Positions 45,817 through 53,905 of a stretch of DNA of 64,000 nucleotides are shown here, piece after piece (the first letter of the stretch is position 1; every line of letters starts with the position of its first letter). The DNA comes from Desulfurella amilsii (GTDB lineage: Bacteria; Campylobacterota_A; Desulfurellia; Desulfurellales; Desulfurellaceae), in NCBI RefSeq assembly GCF_002119425.1, contig NZ_MDSU01000018.1, positions 897,501 to 961,500 of the forward strand, written 5' to 3'. The notes under the pieces were generated by a model. It saw nothing but the letters and a program-made list of their open reading frames with translations, made no database searches and had not been told where the DNA came from. A program made the position numbers and the translations under genes.

Positions 45817-47241
45817 ATGAAGTTTGAACCCACAATTGGCTTAGAGGTTCACATTCAACTTTTAACAGATAGCAAGATATTTTGCTCTTGCTCGACAAAA
45901 TTTGGCTCGCTACCAAACGAAAACGTATGTCCTGTGTGTTTAGGTATGCCTGGCGTTTTGCCGGTTTTGAACAAAAAAGTAGTGGAATTTGCACTAAGGC
46001 TTGGACTTGCGCTAAATTGTACGATAAATAAATACTCTGTTATGGCAAGAAAAAATTATTTTTATCCTGATTTACCAAAAAATTACCAGATCTCACAATA
46101 CGAGCTACCCATATTAACTGGTGGTTATGTAGAAATTGAAGATGAAAATGGCTTCAAAAAAATACCCCTTGAGCGTATTCACATAGAAGAAGACGCAGGC
46201 AAAACCATACACACATCAAATTCAAGTTTGATAGATTATAACAGAACTGGCACAGCACTGCTTGAGATTGTATCAAAGCCTGCCATAGAAACACCAAGGC
46301 AAGCTTACGAGTATTTGAGATCCCTAAGAAGAATTGTGAGGTATTTAGGCATTTGCGATGGCAACATGGAAGAAGGCTCACTGAGGTGTGATGCAAACAT
46401 ATCCATAAAACCAAAGGGCCAAAAAGAATTAGGCACAAAGGTTGAAGTTAAAAATATGAACTCCTTTAAGCATGTCGAAAAAGCACTTGAGTATGAATGG
46501 AATCGCCAGATTCAGGCTGTTATGGACAACCAGAGTATTATTCAAGAAACAAGACTATTTGATGAAAAAACACTCACAACAAAATCCATGCGCTCCAAAG
46601 AAGAAGCTTACGAGTATAGATACTTTCCAGATCCTGATCTTGTACCTATTTCTATTAATGATGATTTTACCCAATCCGTAAAAGGCAATTTGCCAGAACT
46701 GCCATTTGAAAAAATGCAACGATTTGTTAAACATTACAGTATAAAAGAAGAAGATGCAAAAACGCTTGTTGAGTCAAAAGATATTGCCGATTATTATGAA
46801 GAGTCTGCAAAACTGTCAAATCCCAAAGCGGCTTGCAACTGGATTTTAACCGAAGTTTTAGGATATTTAAACAAAGAAAACAAAGACATAACGCAATGCA
46901 AAATTAAACCTGCAAATTTAGCGGAACTTATTAATTTAGTTGAAAATAATGTTATTAGTGGTAAAATAGCAAAAGAGGTTTTTGCAAAAATGTATGAAAA
47001 TGCCCTTTCACCTAAAGTAATTATAGAAAAAGAAAACCTAGTTTTAATTCAAGATACAAGCATTATAGAAAAAGCTTTAGATGAAGCAATAGCGTCTAAC
47101 CCGAAGGCAGTTGAGCAATACAAAACTGGCAAAAAGAATACAATTGGTTTTTTTGTAGGGGCTGTGATGAAAGCTACAAAAGGCAAAGCAGATCCAAAAA
47201 TCGTCAATGAACTTATAATAAAAAAATTGGGTGATATATGA
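45817..47241 (+). CDS. gatB: Asp/Glu-tRNA amidotransferase subunit B
   Basis: Kinase and tRNA-binding subunit of GatCAB, which turns Asp-tRNA-Asn and/or Glu-tRNA-Gln into the amide form. The 474 residues begin with FEPTIGLEVHIQLLTDSKIFCSCS and include CPVCLGMPGVLPVLN (zinc cysteines), RKNYFYPDLPKNYQISQYE and ERIHIEEDAGK. A C-terminal helical/YqeY-like domain completes the protein. gatA and gatC are not in the window. As glnS is present, the complex probably serves mainly tRNA-Asn. Confidence 0.96.
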   Translation: MKFEPTIGLEVHIQLLTDSKIFCSCSTKFGSLPNENVCPVCLGMPGVLPVLNKKVVEFALRLGLALNCTINKYSVMARKNYFYPDLPKNYQISQYELPILTGGYVEIEDENGFKKIPLERIHIEEDAGKTIHTSNSSLIDYNRTGTALLEIVSKPAIETPRQAYEYLRSLRRIVRYLGICDGNMEEGSLRCDANISIKPKGQKELGTKVEVKNMNSFKHVEKALEYEWNRQIQAVMDNQSIIQETRLFDEKTLTTKSMRSKEEAYEYRYFPDPDLVPISINDDFTQSVKGNLPELPFEKMQRFVKHYSIKEEDAKTLVESKDIADYYEESAKLSNPKAACNWILTEVLGYLNKENKDITQCKIKPANLAELINLVENNVISGKIAKEVFAKMYENALSPKVIIEKENLVLIQDTSIIEKALDEAIASNPKAVEQYKTGKKNTIGFFVGAVMKATKGKADPKIVNELIIKKLGDI

Positions 47242-48518
47242 GAATCGTTATTCACTCAGGGCTAGTCATTGACCCAGCCAACAATCTTGAAAAAGTCACA
47301 AATGTTGTGATAAATGATGATAAAATTGAGCTTGTTGGAAATACAAACGGTTTATCAATAGATAAAGAAATTGATGCAAGTGGTCTTGTAGTGTGCCCTG
47401 GCTTCGTTGATTTGCATACGCATTTAAGAGATCCAGGCTTTACAAAAAAAGAGACTATACAAACTGGTGCAGCTGCAGCAGTAGCAGGCGGTTTTACAAG
47501 TATCTGCTGTATGCCAAATACAAACCCACTAATAGATAATGAATTGACGGTTTCCTATATCACAAATAAAGCTTCCAGTCTAAATATTTGCGATATCCGC
47601 CCAATTGGCGCTATCACAAAAAACCAAGAAGGCAAACAACTTTGTGATTATCTCAGTTTAAAAAGCGCAGGCTGCATTGCTTTTAGTGACGATGGAAAGC
47701 CTGTATCAGACGCAAATTTGCTATACACTGCACTTATCTACACTAAAAACAATGGAGACTTCATTTTTGCGCTTCACGAAGAAGACTACAGTCTTTCTAA
47801 AGGCGGCATTATAAACGAAGGCAAAACAGCATTTGGGCTTGGATTAAAAGGTATACCAAGCCTTGCAGAAAGTTCAATGATAGCACGTGATATTGAAATA
47901 CTAAGGGCTGTTAAAGATGCTCGTTTGCATATATGTCATGTTAGCGCAAAGGAATCTATAGCGCTTTTAAAAAACGCTAAAAAAGAAGGCTTGAATATAA
48001 CTTTTGAAGTTACACCGCACCATCTTGCACTAACCGAAGAAGAAGCTTACAATTACAACACTTATGCAAAAGTTAATCCGCCGCTTAAATCTAAAGAAGA
48101 TCTAGAGTCAATCATAGAAGCATTCAAGCAAGATTTAGTGGATGCCATTGCGACAGACCACGCACCGCACGAGCTTGATTCAAAAAATGTACTCATTCAA
48201 GATGCAAGCTTTGGCATAAGCGGCCTTGAGACAGCTTTTGGTGTTGTAAATACTTATTTGGTCAAAAAAAATCTTATAAGCCTGTTCAAAGCCATAGAAT
48301 TATTGTCCACAAAACCTGCTAAAGCGTTTAAACTAGACGCAGGGAAACTCACTGAAGGCTCATTGGCAAATATTGTTTTACTTGATCCCAACAAAGAGTG
48401 GGTGGTAGACTCAAATAACTTTAAATCAAAAGGTAAAAATACGCCATTTAACTTAAAAACTCTTTCTGGAAATATAGAGCAGACAATTTACAAAGGAAAA
48501 ACTGTATATAGAAGGTGA
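47238..48518 (+). CDS. pyrC: Dihydroorotase
   Basis: Zinc amidohydrolase forming dihydroorotate in pyrimidine synthesis. The 426-residue class I enzyme has FVDLHTHLRDPGFTKKETIQTG (metal HxH), CMPNTNPLID, LHICHVSA, FEVTPHHLALTEE and AIATDHAPHE (catalytic Asp). Its ATG overlaps the gatB stop (ATGA). PurMN, PyrC and AccD together make this run a biosynthetic block. Confidence 0.96.
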   Translation: MRIVIHSGLVIDPANNLEKVTNVVINDDKIELVGNTNGLSIDKEIDASGLVVCPGFVDLHTHLRDPGFTKKETIQTGAAAAVAGGFTSICCMPNTNPLIDNELTVSYITNKASSLNICDIRPIGAITKNQEGKQLCDYLSLKSAGCIAFSDDGKPVSDANLLYTALIYTKNNGDFIFALHEEDYSLSKGGIINEGKTAFGLGLKGIPSLAESSMIARDIEILRAVKDARLHICHVSAKESIALLKNAKKEGLNITFEVTPHHLALTEEEAYNYNTYAKVNPPLKSKEDLESIIEAFKQDLVDAIATDHAPHELDSKNVLIQDASFGISGLETAFGVVNTYLVKKNLISLFKAIELLSTKPAKAFKLDAGKLTEGSLANIVLLDPNKEWVVDSNNFKSKGKNTPFNLKTLSGNIEQTIYKGKTVYRR

Positions 48519-48522
48519 TGCT

Positions 48523-49335
48523 ATGCTGTTTAAAAAAAAGAAAAAAAATGAAGAAAAATGGATCAAATGTCCATCCTGCGGTGAAACCGCCTATATCGAC
48601 GAACTAAAGCGTAATTTTTGGGTATGCAAGTGTGGGTACTATTTTAGGATATCAGCAGAAAAACGTATTGCAATAACAGTCGACCAAAATAGTTTTAAAG
48701 AATTTGATCAAAGTATAAGGACTAAAGACCCATTAAACTTCGTTGATCTCAAACCTTACAAAGATAGAACAAACGAAGCTATTGAAAAAACTTCCAACAA
48801 AGAAGCGGTAGTGTGTGGCACATGCACCATAAAAGAAAAACCATGCGTCATAGTAGCAATGGATTTTTCCTTTTTGGGTGGTTCAATGGGGTACGCCACA
48901 GGAGAAAAGATTGTCAGGGCAATAGAAAAAGCCATAAAGCATAGTTTAGCGTTAGTTATTATTAGTTCTTCTGGCGGTGCAAGGATGCAAGAAGGCATAT
49001 TGTCTTTGATGCAAATGGAGCGCACTTCTTTTGCTCTAACTAAATTGGCAGAAAAAGGATTACCATATATTTCTGTGTTAACAGATCCCACAACAGGGGG
49101 CGTGTCCGCAAGTTTTGCAATGCTTGGGGATATTATTGTCGCTGAGCCAAAAGCTCTCATTGGCTTTGCTGGCCCGCGTGTCATTGAACAAACTATAGGC
49201 CATGCTTTACCAGAAGGATTTCAAAGGTCAGAATTTTTGCTTGAAAAAGGTTTTATTGATTTAATATGTGAAAGAAAAGACTTGCCAGACACAATTGCTA
49301 AATTTTTAGAATTTTTTCACAATGACAGACGATGA
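48523..49335 (+). CDS. accD: Acetyl-CoA carboxylase carboxyltransferase beta subunit, odd zinc knuckle
   Basis: Moves carboxyl from biotin to acetyl-CoA to form malonyl-CoA, with AccA. The 270-residue crotonase-fold core has SSSGGARMQEGILSLMQM and DPTTGGVSASFAMLGDI. The N-terminal zinc ribbon has C16-x2-C19 but then C35-x-C37 (WVCKCGYYF). Homologues have C-x2-C at the second knuckle, so one residue is missing. Starts in a lysine-rich N-terminus (LFKKKKKNEEKWIKC). Overlaps the next gene by 14 bases. Confidence 0.94.
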   Translation: MLFKKKKKNEEKWIKCPSCGETAYIDELKRNFWVCKCGYYFRISAEKRIAITVDQNSFKEFDQSIRTKDPLNFVDLKPYKDRTNEAIEKTSNKEAVVCGTCTIKEKPCVIVAMDFSFLGGSMGYATGEKIVRAIEKAIKHSLALVIISSSGGARMQEGILSLMQMERTSFALTKLAEKGLPYISVLTDPTTGGVSASFAMLGDIIVAEPKALIGFAGPRVIEQTIGHALPEGFQRSEFLLEKGFIDLICERKDLPDTIAKFLEFFHNDRR

Positions 49336-49657
49336 ATCTATAGCAATTGAAAAAATTGATCCGATTGAGGGTCTTGGTAAAAAGGAAGAAAGCTATTACA
49401 AACATCAAAAGCAACCACCAAAAAAACAAACACCAAGCAAAGTTTCATATAAAGAGCTTTTTGTAAAGCGTTTTCAAAAAAACCTAGATAGTTTTGATAT
49501 CAATATTGTTATAAAAGATGGTAAAAAAATGTTTCGATTTTACTCAAAAAACTCACACAAAGAATTTTTTCAAAATTACGATTGTTTGTGTGAACTACTA
49601 AACTTTTGTGCCCAAAAAGAAGATCAGATAGGCATCAATGTTGATATAAATGTGTAG
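49322..49657 (+). CDS. Unknown 111-aa hydrophilic protein
   Basis: I do not recognise the family. It has an acidic start (MTDDESIAIEKIDPIEGLG), a basic Gln/Pro/Lys stretch around 28-42 that looks disordered, and a folded-looking end (about 45-111) with alternating aromatic and charged residues. Starting inside accD by 14 bases and followed after 6 bases by the NERD gene, it appears to be translated as part of the operon. There is no signal peptide or membrane helix. Confidence 0.6.
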   Translation: MTDDESIAIEKIDPIEGLGKKEESYYKHQKQPPKKQTPSKVSYKELFVKRFQKNLDSFDINIVIKDGKKMFRFYSKNSHKEFFQNYDCLCELLNFCAQKEDQIGINVDINV

Positions 49658-49663
49658 TTCAAA

Positions 49664-50575
49664 ATGTTATTTTTTTGCATCATAACAAGATTTTGGGATA
49701 GATTTTTCTCGATTGAGCCAAGTGATCAAGAATTATTTGGCTTTGCCGCTGAGTCAATTTTGCAAAAAATTTTAACACAGAAAAATTATACAGCATTTTA
49801 TAACCGCATACTTAAAAGCCCCTACAACAAACATCGCTTCTTAGAAATTGATGCAATTATTTATCACAATAATACTATTTTTTGCGTAGAAATGAAAAAC
49901 TACAAGGGTACTATATATTATGCAGCTAATTTTCAAAATGATACATTTGATTCTTACAAAACCAACACAATCATACAGCTAAAAACTGACAAACACTTAA
50001 ACCAAACATTCAAAGCATTACCTAATCCCCTTGATAAAACAAAATTTTTTACAAAACAACTAAGAAAGTACTTATTGCGATTTGATAATCGTTTTTCAAC
50101 AATAAAGTTTAAAAGCGTTGTAGTTTTTTTAGATTCATCAACTAACATTGATGGCATTCAGTCATTTGAAGAAGGGTTAATATATTTTTCCCAATTGGAA
50201 GATTTTTTAGAACAACAATCGCAAAACGGCACCAATAATGCATGGGTATTGGATTATTTAGAGAAACTCCCAACTTTTGATAAAATAATTACCGTAAATA
50301 ATCAAACAATACAGGGTATTTTGAAAGAAATAATCATCCACTGCCAAAAACCAAATACTGAACTAGATTTAAAAAAAATTAGAGCAATAGATATAAAGCA
50401 CAAATTCACAAGTTGCAAAGCTCAAATAATGCTTCAATATAACGATTTAACCACTTGCGAGTTTGTGTGTGATAAACTAACAGTAATTTTAGACAAGTTT
50501 GGCACACTCCAAAAGCACAGACTTTCAAATATAAACAAAATTATCGTTGGCACACACAGCCTAAGACCGCTTTAA
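49664..50575 (+). CDS. NERD (nuclease-related) domain protein
   Basis: 303 residues with an N-terminal NERD domain (about 18-170): E/G-rich start FGFAAESILQKIL, FLEIDAIIYHNNTIFCVEMKNYKG giving the D...ExK nuclease triad, and later FKSVVVFLDSS. The C-terminal half (about 190-303) matches nothing I know and may bind a partner or DNA. The first residues (LFFCIITRFWDRFFS) are hydrophobic. NERD proteins occur in DNA processing and in some defence loci; here it ends a housekeeping run. Converges with the small secreted-protein gene. Confidence 0.75.
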   Translation: MLFFCIITRFWDRFFSIEPSDQELFGFAAESILQKILTQKNYTAFYNRILKSPYNKHRFLEIDAIIYHNNTIFCVEMKNYKGTIYYAANFQNDTFDSYKTNTIIQLKTDKHLNQTFKALPNPLDKTKFFTKQLRKYLLRFDNRFSTIKFKSVVVFLDSSTNIDGIQSFEEGLIYFSQLEDFLEQQSQNGTNNAWVLDYLEKLPTFDKIITVNNQTIQGILKEIIIHCQKPNTELDLKKIRAIDIKHKFTSCKAQIMLQYNDLTTCEFVCDKLTVILDKFGTLQKHRLSNINKIIVGTHSLRPL

Positions 50576-50585
50576 TGGTTTAGCT

Positions 50586-50927
50586 TTACCTTGGCAATGC
50601 AAATGGCCCAACCACATAACCCCATGGGTTTACGTGTATTTGATATTGCTGTTTATTTTTGTTTTCAACTGTGGCATAATAAGCTGTGCCTCTTGGGACT
50701 TGAATTTTTTGAATGTTTAGTACTTTATAGTCTTTCATGTTGTTTGTGTCTAAAAACTGCCTAATCATATCATTTGCTTTTGCCTCTCCAATATTTTGAA
50801 TTGGATATTGGGATTGACCAAAACCTCTCATCATTGGCCCAGGACCACCACCATAAGCATATGGCCCAGCAACGGCAATGCTGTAGCTTAAAAATACACC
50901 TGTTAGGGCAAGCGCTAATTTTTTCAT
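50586..50927 (-). CDS. Small secreted Gly/Pro-rich protein of unknown function
   Basis: 113 residues. A signal peptide MKKLALALTGVFLSYSIAVA with likely cleavage after AVA is followed by a Gly/Pro/Met/Tyr-rich stretch (PYAYGGGPGPMMRGFG). A folded domain of about 70 residues then contains KANDMIRQFLDTNNMKDYKV and ATVENKNKQQYQIHVNPWGYVVGP, a PepSY-like beta pattern. The ATG at 50927 follows GGAGG; the ORF could extend to 50939, but that ATG lies in the ribosome site. It diverges from flgH with its own promoter. The function is unknown. Confidence 0.72.
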   Translation of the reverse strand: MKKLALALTGVFLSYSIAVAGPYAYGGGPGPMMRGFGQSQYPIQNIGEAKANDMIRQFLDTNNMKDYKVLNIQKIQVPRGTAYYATVENKNKQQYQIHVNPWGYVVGPFALPR

Positions 50928-50951
50928 AAAAACCTCCATTTTGATTTAGGT

Positions 50952-50981
50952 ATAATATAATAATAGCACAACAAAAGTCAA
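50952..50981 (-). promoter_or_regulatory. Promoter of the small secreted protein
   Basis: Minus strand: TTGACT (50976-50981), 18-base spacer, TATTAT (50952-50957, 5/6). The -35 box is eight bases from the palindrome at 50989-51002. Confidence 0.55.
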
Positions 50982-50988
50982 CAAAAAA

Positions 50989-51002
50989 TTACATAAATGT
51001 AA
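50989..51002. promoter_or_regulatory. 14-bp palindrome in the divergent flgH/secreted-protein region
   Basis: TTACATAAATGTAA has arms TTACAT and ATGTAA around a 2-base centre. It lies between the -35 box of the secreted-protein gene and the sigma54 site of flgH, so it could be an operator for one or both. No cognate regulator can be named. Confidence 0.45.
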
Positions 51003-51008
51003 TTAAAT

Positions 51009-51025
51009 TTGGAATGGATTTTGCT
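51009..51025 (+). promoter_or_regulatory. Sigma54 (-24/-12) promoter of flgHIJ
   Basis: TTGGAATGGATTTTGCT matches the RpoN pattern YTGGCACGRNNNTTGCW at GG (-24), GC (-12) and the exact spacing. The expected start is near 51036, just before the ribosome site GGGAGG and the flgH ATG at 51051. In Campylobacterota such middle flagellar genes are under sigma54. Confidence 0.8.
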
Positions 51026-51050
51026 AATATTTACAATTGGGAGGTAGGAT

Positions 51051-51752
51051 ATGAAGTGGAAACACTTAAGTTTAGTAAGCATCGCTTTTGTGCTTGCTTC
51101 ATGCTCAAACGCTCAAATCAAAGCAAATTACGAAAAAATGCCGCAATATGTAAAAGATCAGCCATCTATAGAAGAAAGTAATAAAGGTGCTTTAGGGTCT
51201 TTGTGGAGCGATGGTTCTTCTAGCCTAGTTGGTGATATAAAAGCTTCACATGTAGGTGATTTGGTAACAGTAATTGTTAGCGAACAAACTGTAAGTCAAA
51301 ATACTTCTCAAACACAAACAAGTGAGTCATCCACAACAAATAGTGGCCTTACCACACTGCTTGGTATGCAAAATCGCATTTTTAGCGCTCTTAATTTAGC
51401 AAATGGAGGCAATAACAATCTAACAAACTTCGGTGGCTCAAGTAGCTATAAGGGTACTGGCACAAACCAATCGAGCAACACACTAACAGCAACCTTAGAA
51501 GCAAGAATTATTAAAGCATTACCTAATAACAGGTTCTTTATAAGAGGCGAGAAACAAGTATATACAAATGGCGAGGAGAACACAGTAGTATTAACAGGAA
51601 TAATAAGCAAATACGATATTTCAAGCTCCAATACAATTGACTCAAGCTTGATTTCTGATGCTAAAATATATTATAATGGTAATGGTGTCGTAAGTGATAC
51701 GCACAACATAGGGTGGCTTGCAAAATTATGGCAACTTATAAGACCTTTTTAA
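51051..51752 (+). CDS. flgH: Flagellar L-ring lipoprotein FlgH
   Basis: Forms the outer-membrane ring around the flagellar rod. The 233 residues start with a lipoprotein signal (LVSIAFVLASCSN; lipid-accepting cysteine in the LASC box). They contain SLWSDGSSSLVGDIKASHVGDLVTVIVSE, a Ser/Thr-rich middle, and the ending NRFFIRGEKQVYTNGEENTVVLTGII...ISDAKIYYNG, all FlgH hallmarks. Behind a sigma54 promoter and overlapped by flgI. Confidence 0.94.
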   Translation: MKWKHLSLVSIAFVLASCSNAQIKANYEKMPQYVKDQPSIEESNKGALGSLWSDGSSSLVGDIKASHVGDLVTVIVSEQTVSQNTSQTQTSESSTTNSGLTTLLGMQNRIFSALNLANGGNNNLTNFGGSSSYKGTGTNQSSNTLTATLEARIIKALPNNRFFIRGEKQVYTNGEENTVVLTGIISKYDISSSNTIDSSLISDAKIYYNGNGVVSDTHNIGWLAKLWQLIRPF

Positions 51753-52849
51753 GAGTTATTGTAGTTATTATAGTTTTTTCATATAGTATAGGCGCTTATG
51801 CAACTGATGTTAGAATTGGAGACATTACAAATGTAAGAGGCGTCAGGCAAAATCAGCTTGTGGGATATGGTCTTGTGGCAGGACTTGCTGGCACAGGTGA
51901 TGGCACAAACGCTAAATTTACAATACAATCTATTATTAATACGCTAAGAAGATTTAATATTAACCTACCTCCTGCACTAACAGCAAGCTTACAAACAAAA
52001 AATATTGCAGCCGTAATGGTTACCGCTAACTTGCCACCTTTTATCAAGGAAGGCTCTAGAATAAATGTAACCGTAGCTTCTATTGGTGATGCCAAAAGCT
52101 TGCAAGGTGGCACGCTTCTTATGACACCACTTATTGGTGCAAATGAGAACGTTTATGCAGTAGCACAGGGTCCTTTGTCAATTGGCGGTTTTAGTTTTGG
52201 CACAGCAGGGGGCAATGTGAGACAAAATTTCCCAACAACAGCTATAATACCAGATGGCGCTTTAGTAGAGCGTCAAGTTGAGGTTAACTTATCTGGCATG
52301 AATAAATTGTACTTTGATTTAAATCATCCAGACTTTACTATGGCAAACCGCATACAGCAGGCAATCAATTCACATTTTAAGCAATACATCGCCCATGCCA
52401 ATGATTCAGGCAGTGTTGTTGTAGATATTCCAGATTTCTATAAAGGCGATATGGTAGGCTTTGTATCTTCAATAAACCAATTAACAGTTGAAAACGAAGT
52501 AAAACCGAAAGTAGTGATAGATGAAAGAACAGGCACGGTGGTAATTGGTGGAGATGTAACAATAAATCCAGTTAGCGTATCCCATGGCAACTTAACTGTA
52601 ACAATTAGCCCAAACAAGCAGGTGTCACAACCAGCACCATTGTCGGCTGGCCAAACAACAGTTACACAAAACCCAACTATTACAGTAAATCAAGAGCAAA
52701 GTCATTTTCTAAACTTTTATAAAGGTGCAACAGTAAAAGATCTTGTTAACGCTCTAAACAAAGCTGGTGCTACACCAAACGATATTATTGCAATACTTGA
52801 AGCACTAAAGCAGGCTGGAAGTTTAAATGCATCGCTTGAGGTAATGTAG
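51728..52849 (+). CDS. flgI: Flagellar P-ring protein FlgI
   Basis: Periplasmic ring protein around the rod. After a signal peptide (VIVVIIVFSYSIGAYA) the mature part begins TDVRIGDITNVRGVRQNQLVGYGLVAGLAGTGDGT, the FlgI signature, and runs through SLQGGTLLMTPLIGAN to GATPNDIIAILEALKQAG. The frame is open from GTG 51713. ATG 51728 gives the typical signal length and is chosen (373 residues). It lies inside the flgH 3' end. Confidence 0.95.
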   Translation: MATYKTFLRVIVVIIVFSYSIGAYATDVRIGDITNVRGVRQNQLVGYGLVAGLAGTGDGTNAKFTIQSIINTLRRFNINLPPALTASLQTKNIAAVMVTANLPPFIKEGSRINVTVASIGDAKSLQGGTLLMTPLIGANENVYAVAQGPLSIGGFSFGTAGGNVRQNFPTTAIIPDGALVERQVEVNLSGMNKLYFDLNHPDFTMANRIQQAINSHFKQYIAHANDSGSVVVDIPDFYKGDMVGFVSSINQLTVENEVKPKVVIDERTGTVVIGGDVTINPVSVSHGNLTVTISPNKQVSQPAPLSAGQTTVTQNPTITVNQEQSHFLNFYKGATVKDLVNALNKAGATPNDIIAILEALKQAGSLNASLEVM

Positions 52850-53569
52850 ATGAATGTTGATAGTATAACAATAACAAACCAGAAAAACACAGATGATTTG
52901 CAAAAATTAAAACAACTATCAAAAGACTTTGAGGCAATTTTTATTGATATAATGCTTAAAACTATGAAAATTGGCGAAGATAGCACGCTTGGTAATTCAG
53001 CAGAAAACAGTATATACCAATCAATGTATCAAAATGCGCTGGCAAACCAAATTGCTAACACAAGTAGTTTTGGTATTGCAAGTTTAGCGTTCAACGCTTT
53101 AAAAAAGACAGTAGAAGACGCAAAAGCACCAAAAATACAAAAACCCATACCGTTAAATCAAAACAATTATATACCATTTAAGGTAAATTTACCAAAAGAT
53201 ATTTTAGATACAGTAAAAAAAGCTTCTGCTGCTTTCAAAGTACCAGAAAAATTAATCTTAAGTGTTATAAAAGCAGAGTCTAATTTTAACACAAACGCAA
53301 TCTCTCCTAAGGGTGCAATGGGGCTAATGCAGCTTATGCCGGAAACTGCTCAAAGCCTCGGCGTAACAAATGCGTTTGACCCTGTGCAAAATATTATGGC
53401 TGGCACAAAATATTTAAGCAATTTAATTCAAAATTTGCAAAGTGTTCCGCTTGCTTTGGCAGCATACAACGCAGGACTTGGCAATGTCAAAAAATTTGAC
53501 GGCATACCACCGTTTAAAGAAACCGTTCAATATATACAAAAGGTGATTTCCTACTATGAAAAAGCTTAA
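52850..53569 (+). CDS. flgJ: FlgJ-like rod-cap protein fused to a lytic transglycosylase
   Basis: 239 residues. The N-terminal part (about 15-85, KQLSKDFEAIFIDIMLKTMK...YQSMYQNALANQIA) is the FlgJ rod-binding domain. The C-terminal part (about 115-239) is an SLT/GH23 lytic transglycosylase with catalytic E143 in KAESNF, SPKGAMGLMQLMPETA and ALAAYNAGLGNV. Enterobacterial FlgJ has a GH73 glucosaminidase instead, so the wall-cutting part is of a different family. One base separates it from flgI. Confidence 0.9.
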   Translation: MNVDSITITNQKNTDDLQKLKQLSKDFEAIFIDIMLKTMKIGEDSTLGNSAENSIYQSMYQNALANQIANTSSFGIASLAFNALKKTVEDAKAPKIQKPIPLNQNNYIPFKVNLPKDILDTVKKASAAFKVPEKLILSVIKAESNFNTNAISPKGAMGLMQLMPETAQSLGVTNAFDPVQNIMAGTKYLSNLIQNLQSVPLALAAYNAGLGNVKKFDGIPPFKETVQYIQKVISYYEKA

Positions 53570-53592
53570 ATTTTTATGCTATCATCCGATAT
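53567..53592 (+). promoter_or_regulatory. Sigma28 (FliA)-like promoter before flgM
   Basis: TAAA (53567-53570), 16 bases, CGATAT (53587-53592). CGATAT is the -10 form used by FliA in Campylobacterota, and the spacing is close to the usual one. It overlaps the flgJ stop. A late promoter for flgM is common in flagellar cascades. Confidence 0.6.
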
Positions 53593-53611
53593 TTATACTA
53601 GGAGGTGCACA

Positions 53612-53905
53612 ATGAAAATATCAGATATATTTGGACCCAATATAGATGCTATAACAAACCAGAAGAAAACTCAAAAAAATACACAACATCAAAGCATTAA
53701 AATTGAAGACACAAAGAACAAAAATGCACCCCAAGACACTGTAAATATATCTCAAACAGCCAAAGCATTATCCAACTTAGCTGACTTTGAAGCCAACCAC
53801 CAAAAACGTCTTGAAGCGGTGCAAAAAGCTTATGATAATGGCGCATACAAGCCAGATTTGACAAACTTAGCAAAAAACATATTAGAGGAAATAAAGAATG
53901 AATGA
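53612..53905 (+). CDS. flgM: Anti-sigma28 factor FlgM
   Basis: Binds FliA until the hook is complete, then is exported. The 97 residues are hydrophilic and largely unstructured at the start. A C-terminal region contains DTVNISQTAKALSNLADFEANHQKRLEAVQKAYDNGAY (pieces of the FlgM consensus) and NLAKNILEEI. ATG 53612 follows AGGAGG; the open frame begins earlier at 53576. It overlaps flgN by eight bases. Confidence 0.85.
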   Translation: MKISDIFGPNIDAITNQKKTQKNTQHQSIKIEDTKNKNAPQDTVNISQTAKALSNLADFEANHQKRLEAVQKAYDNGAYKPDLTNLAKNILEEIKNE

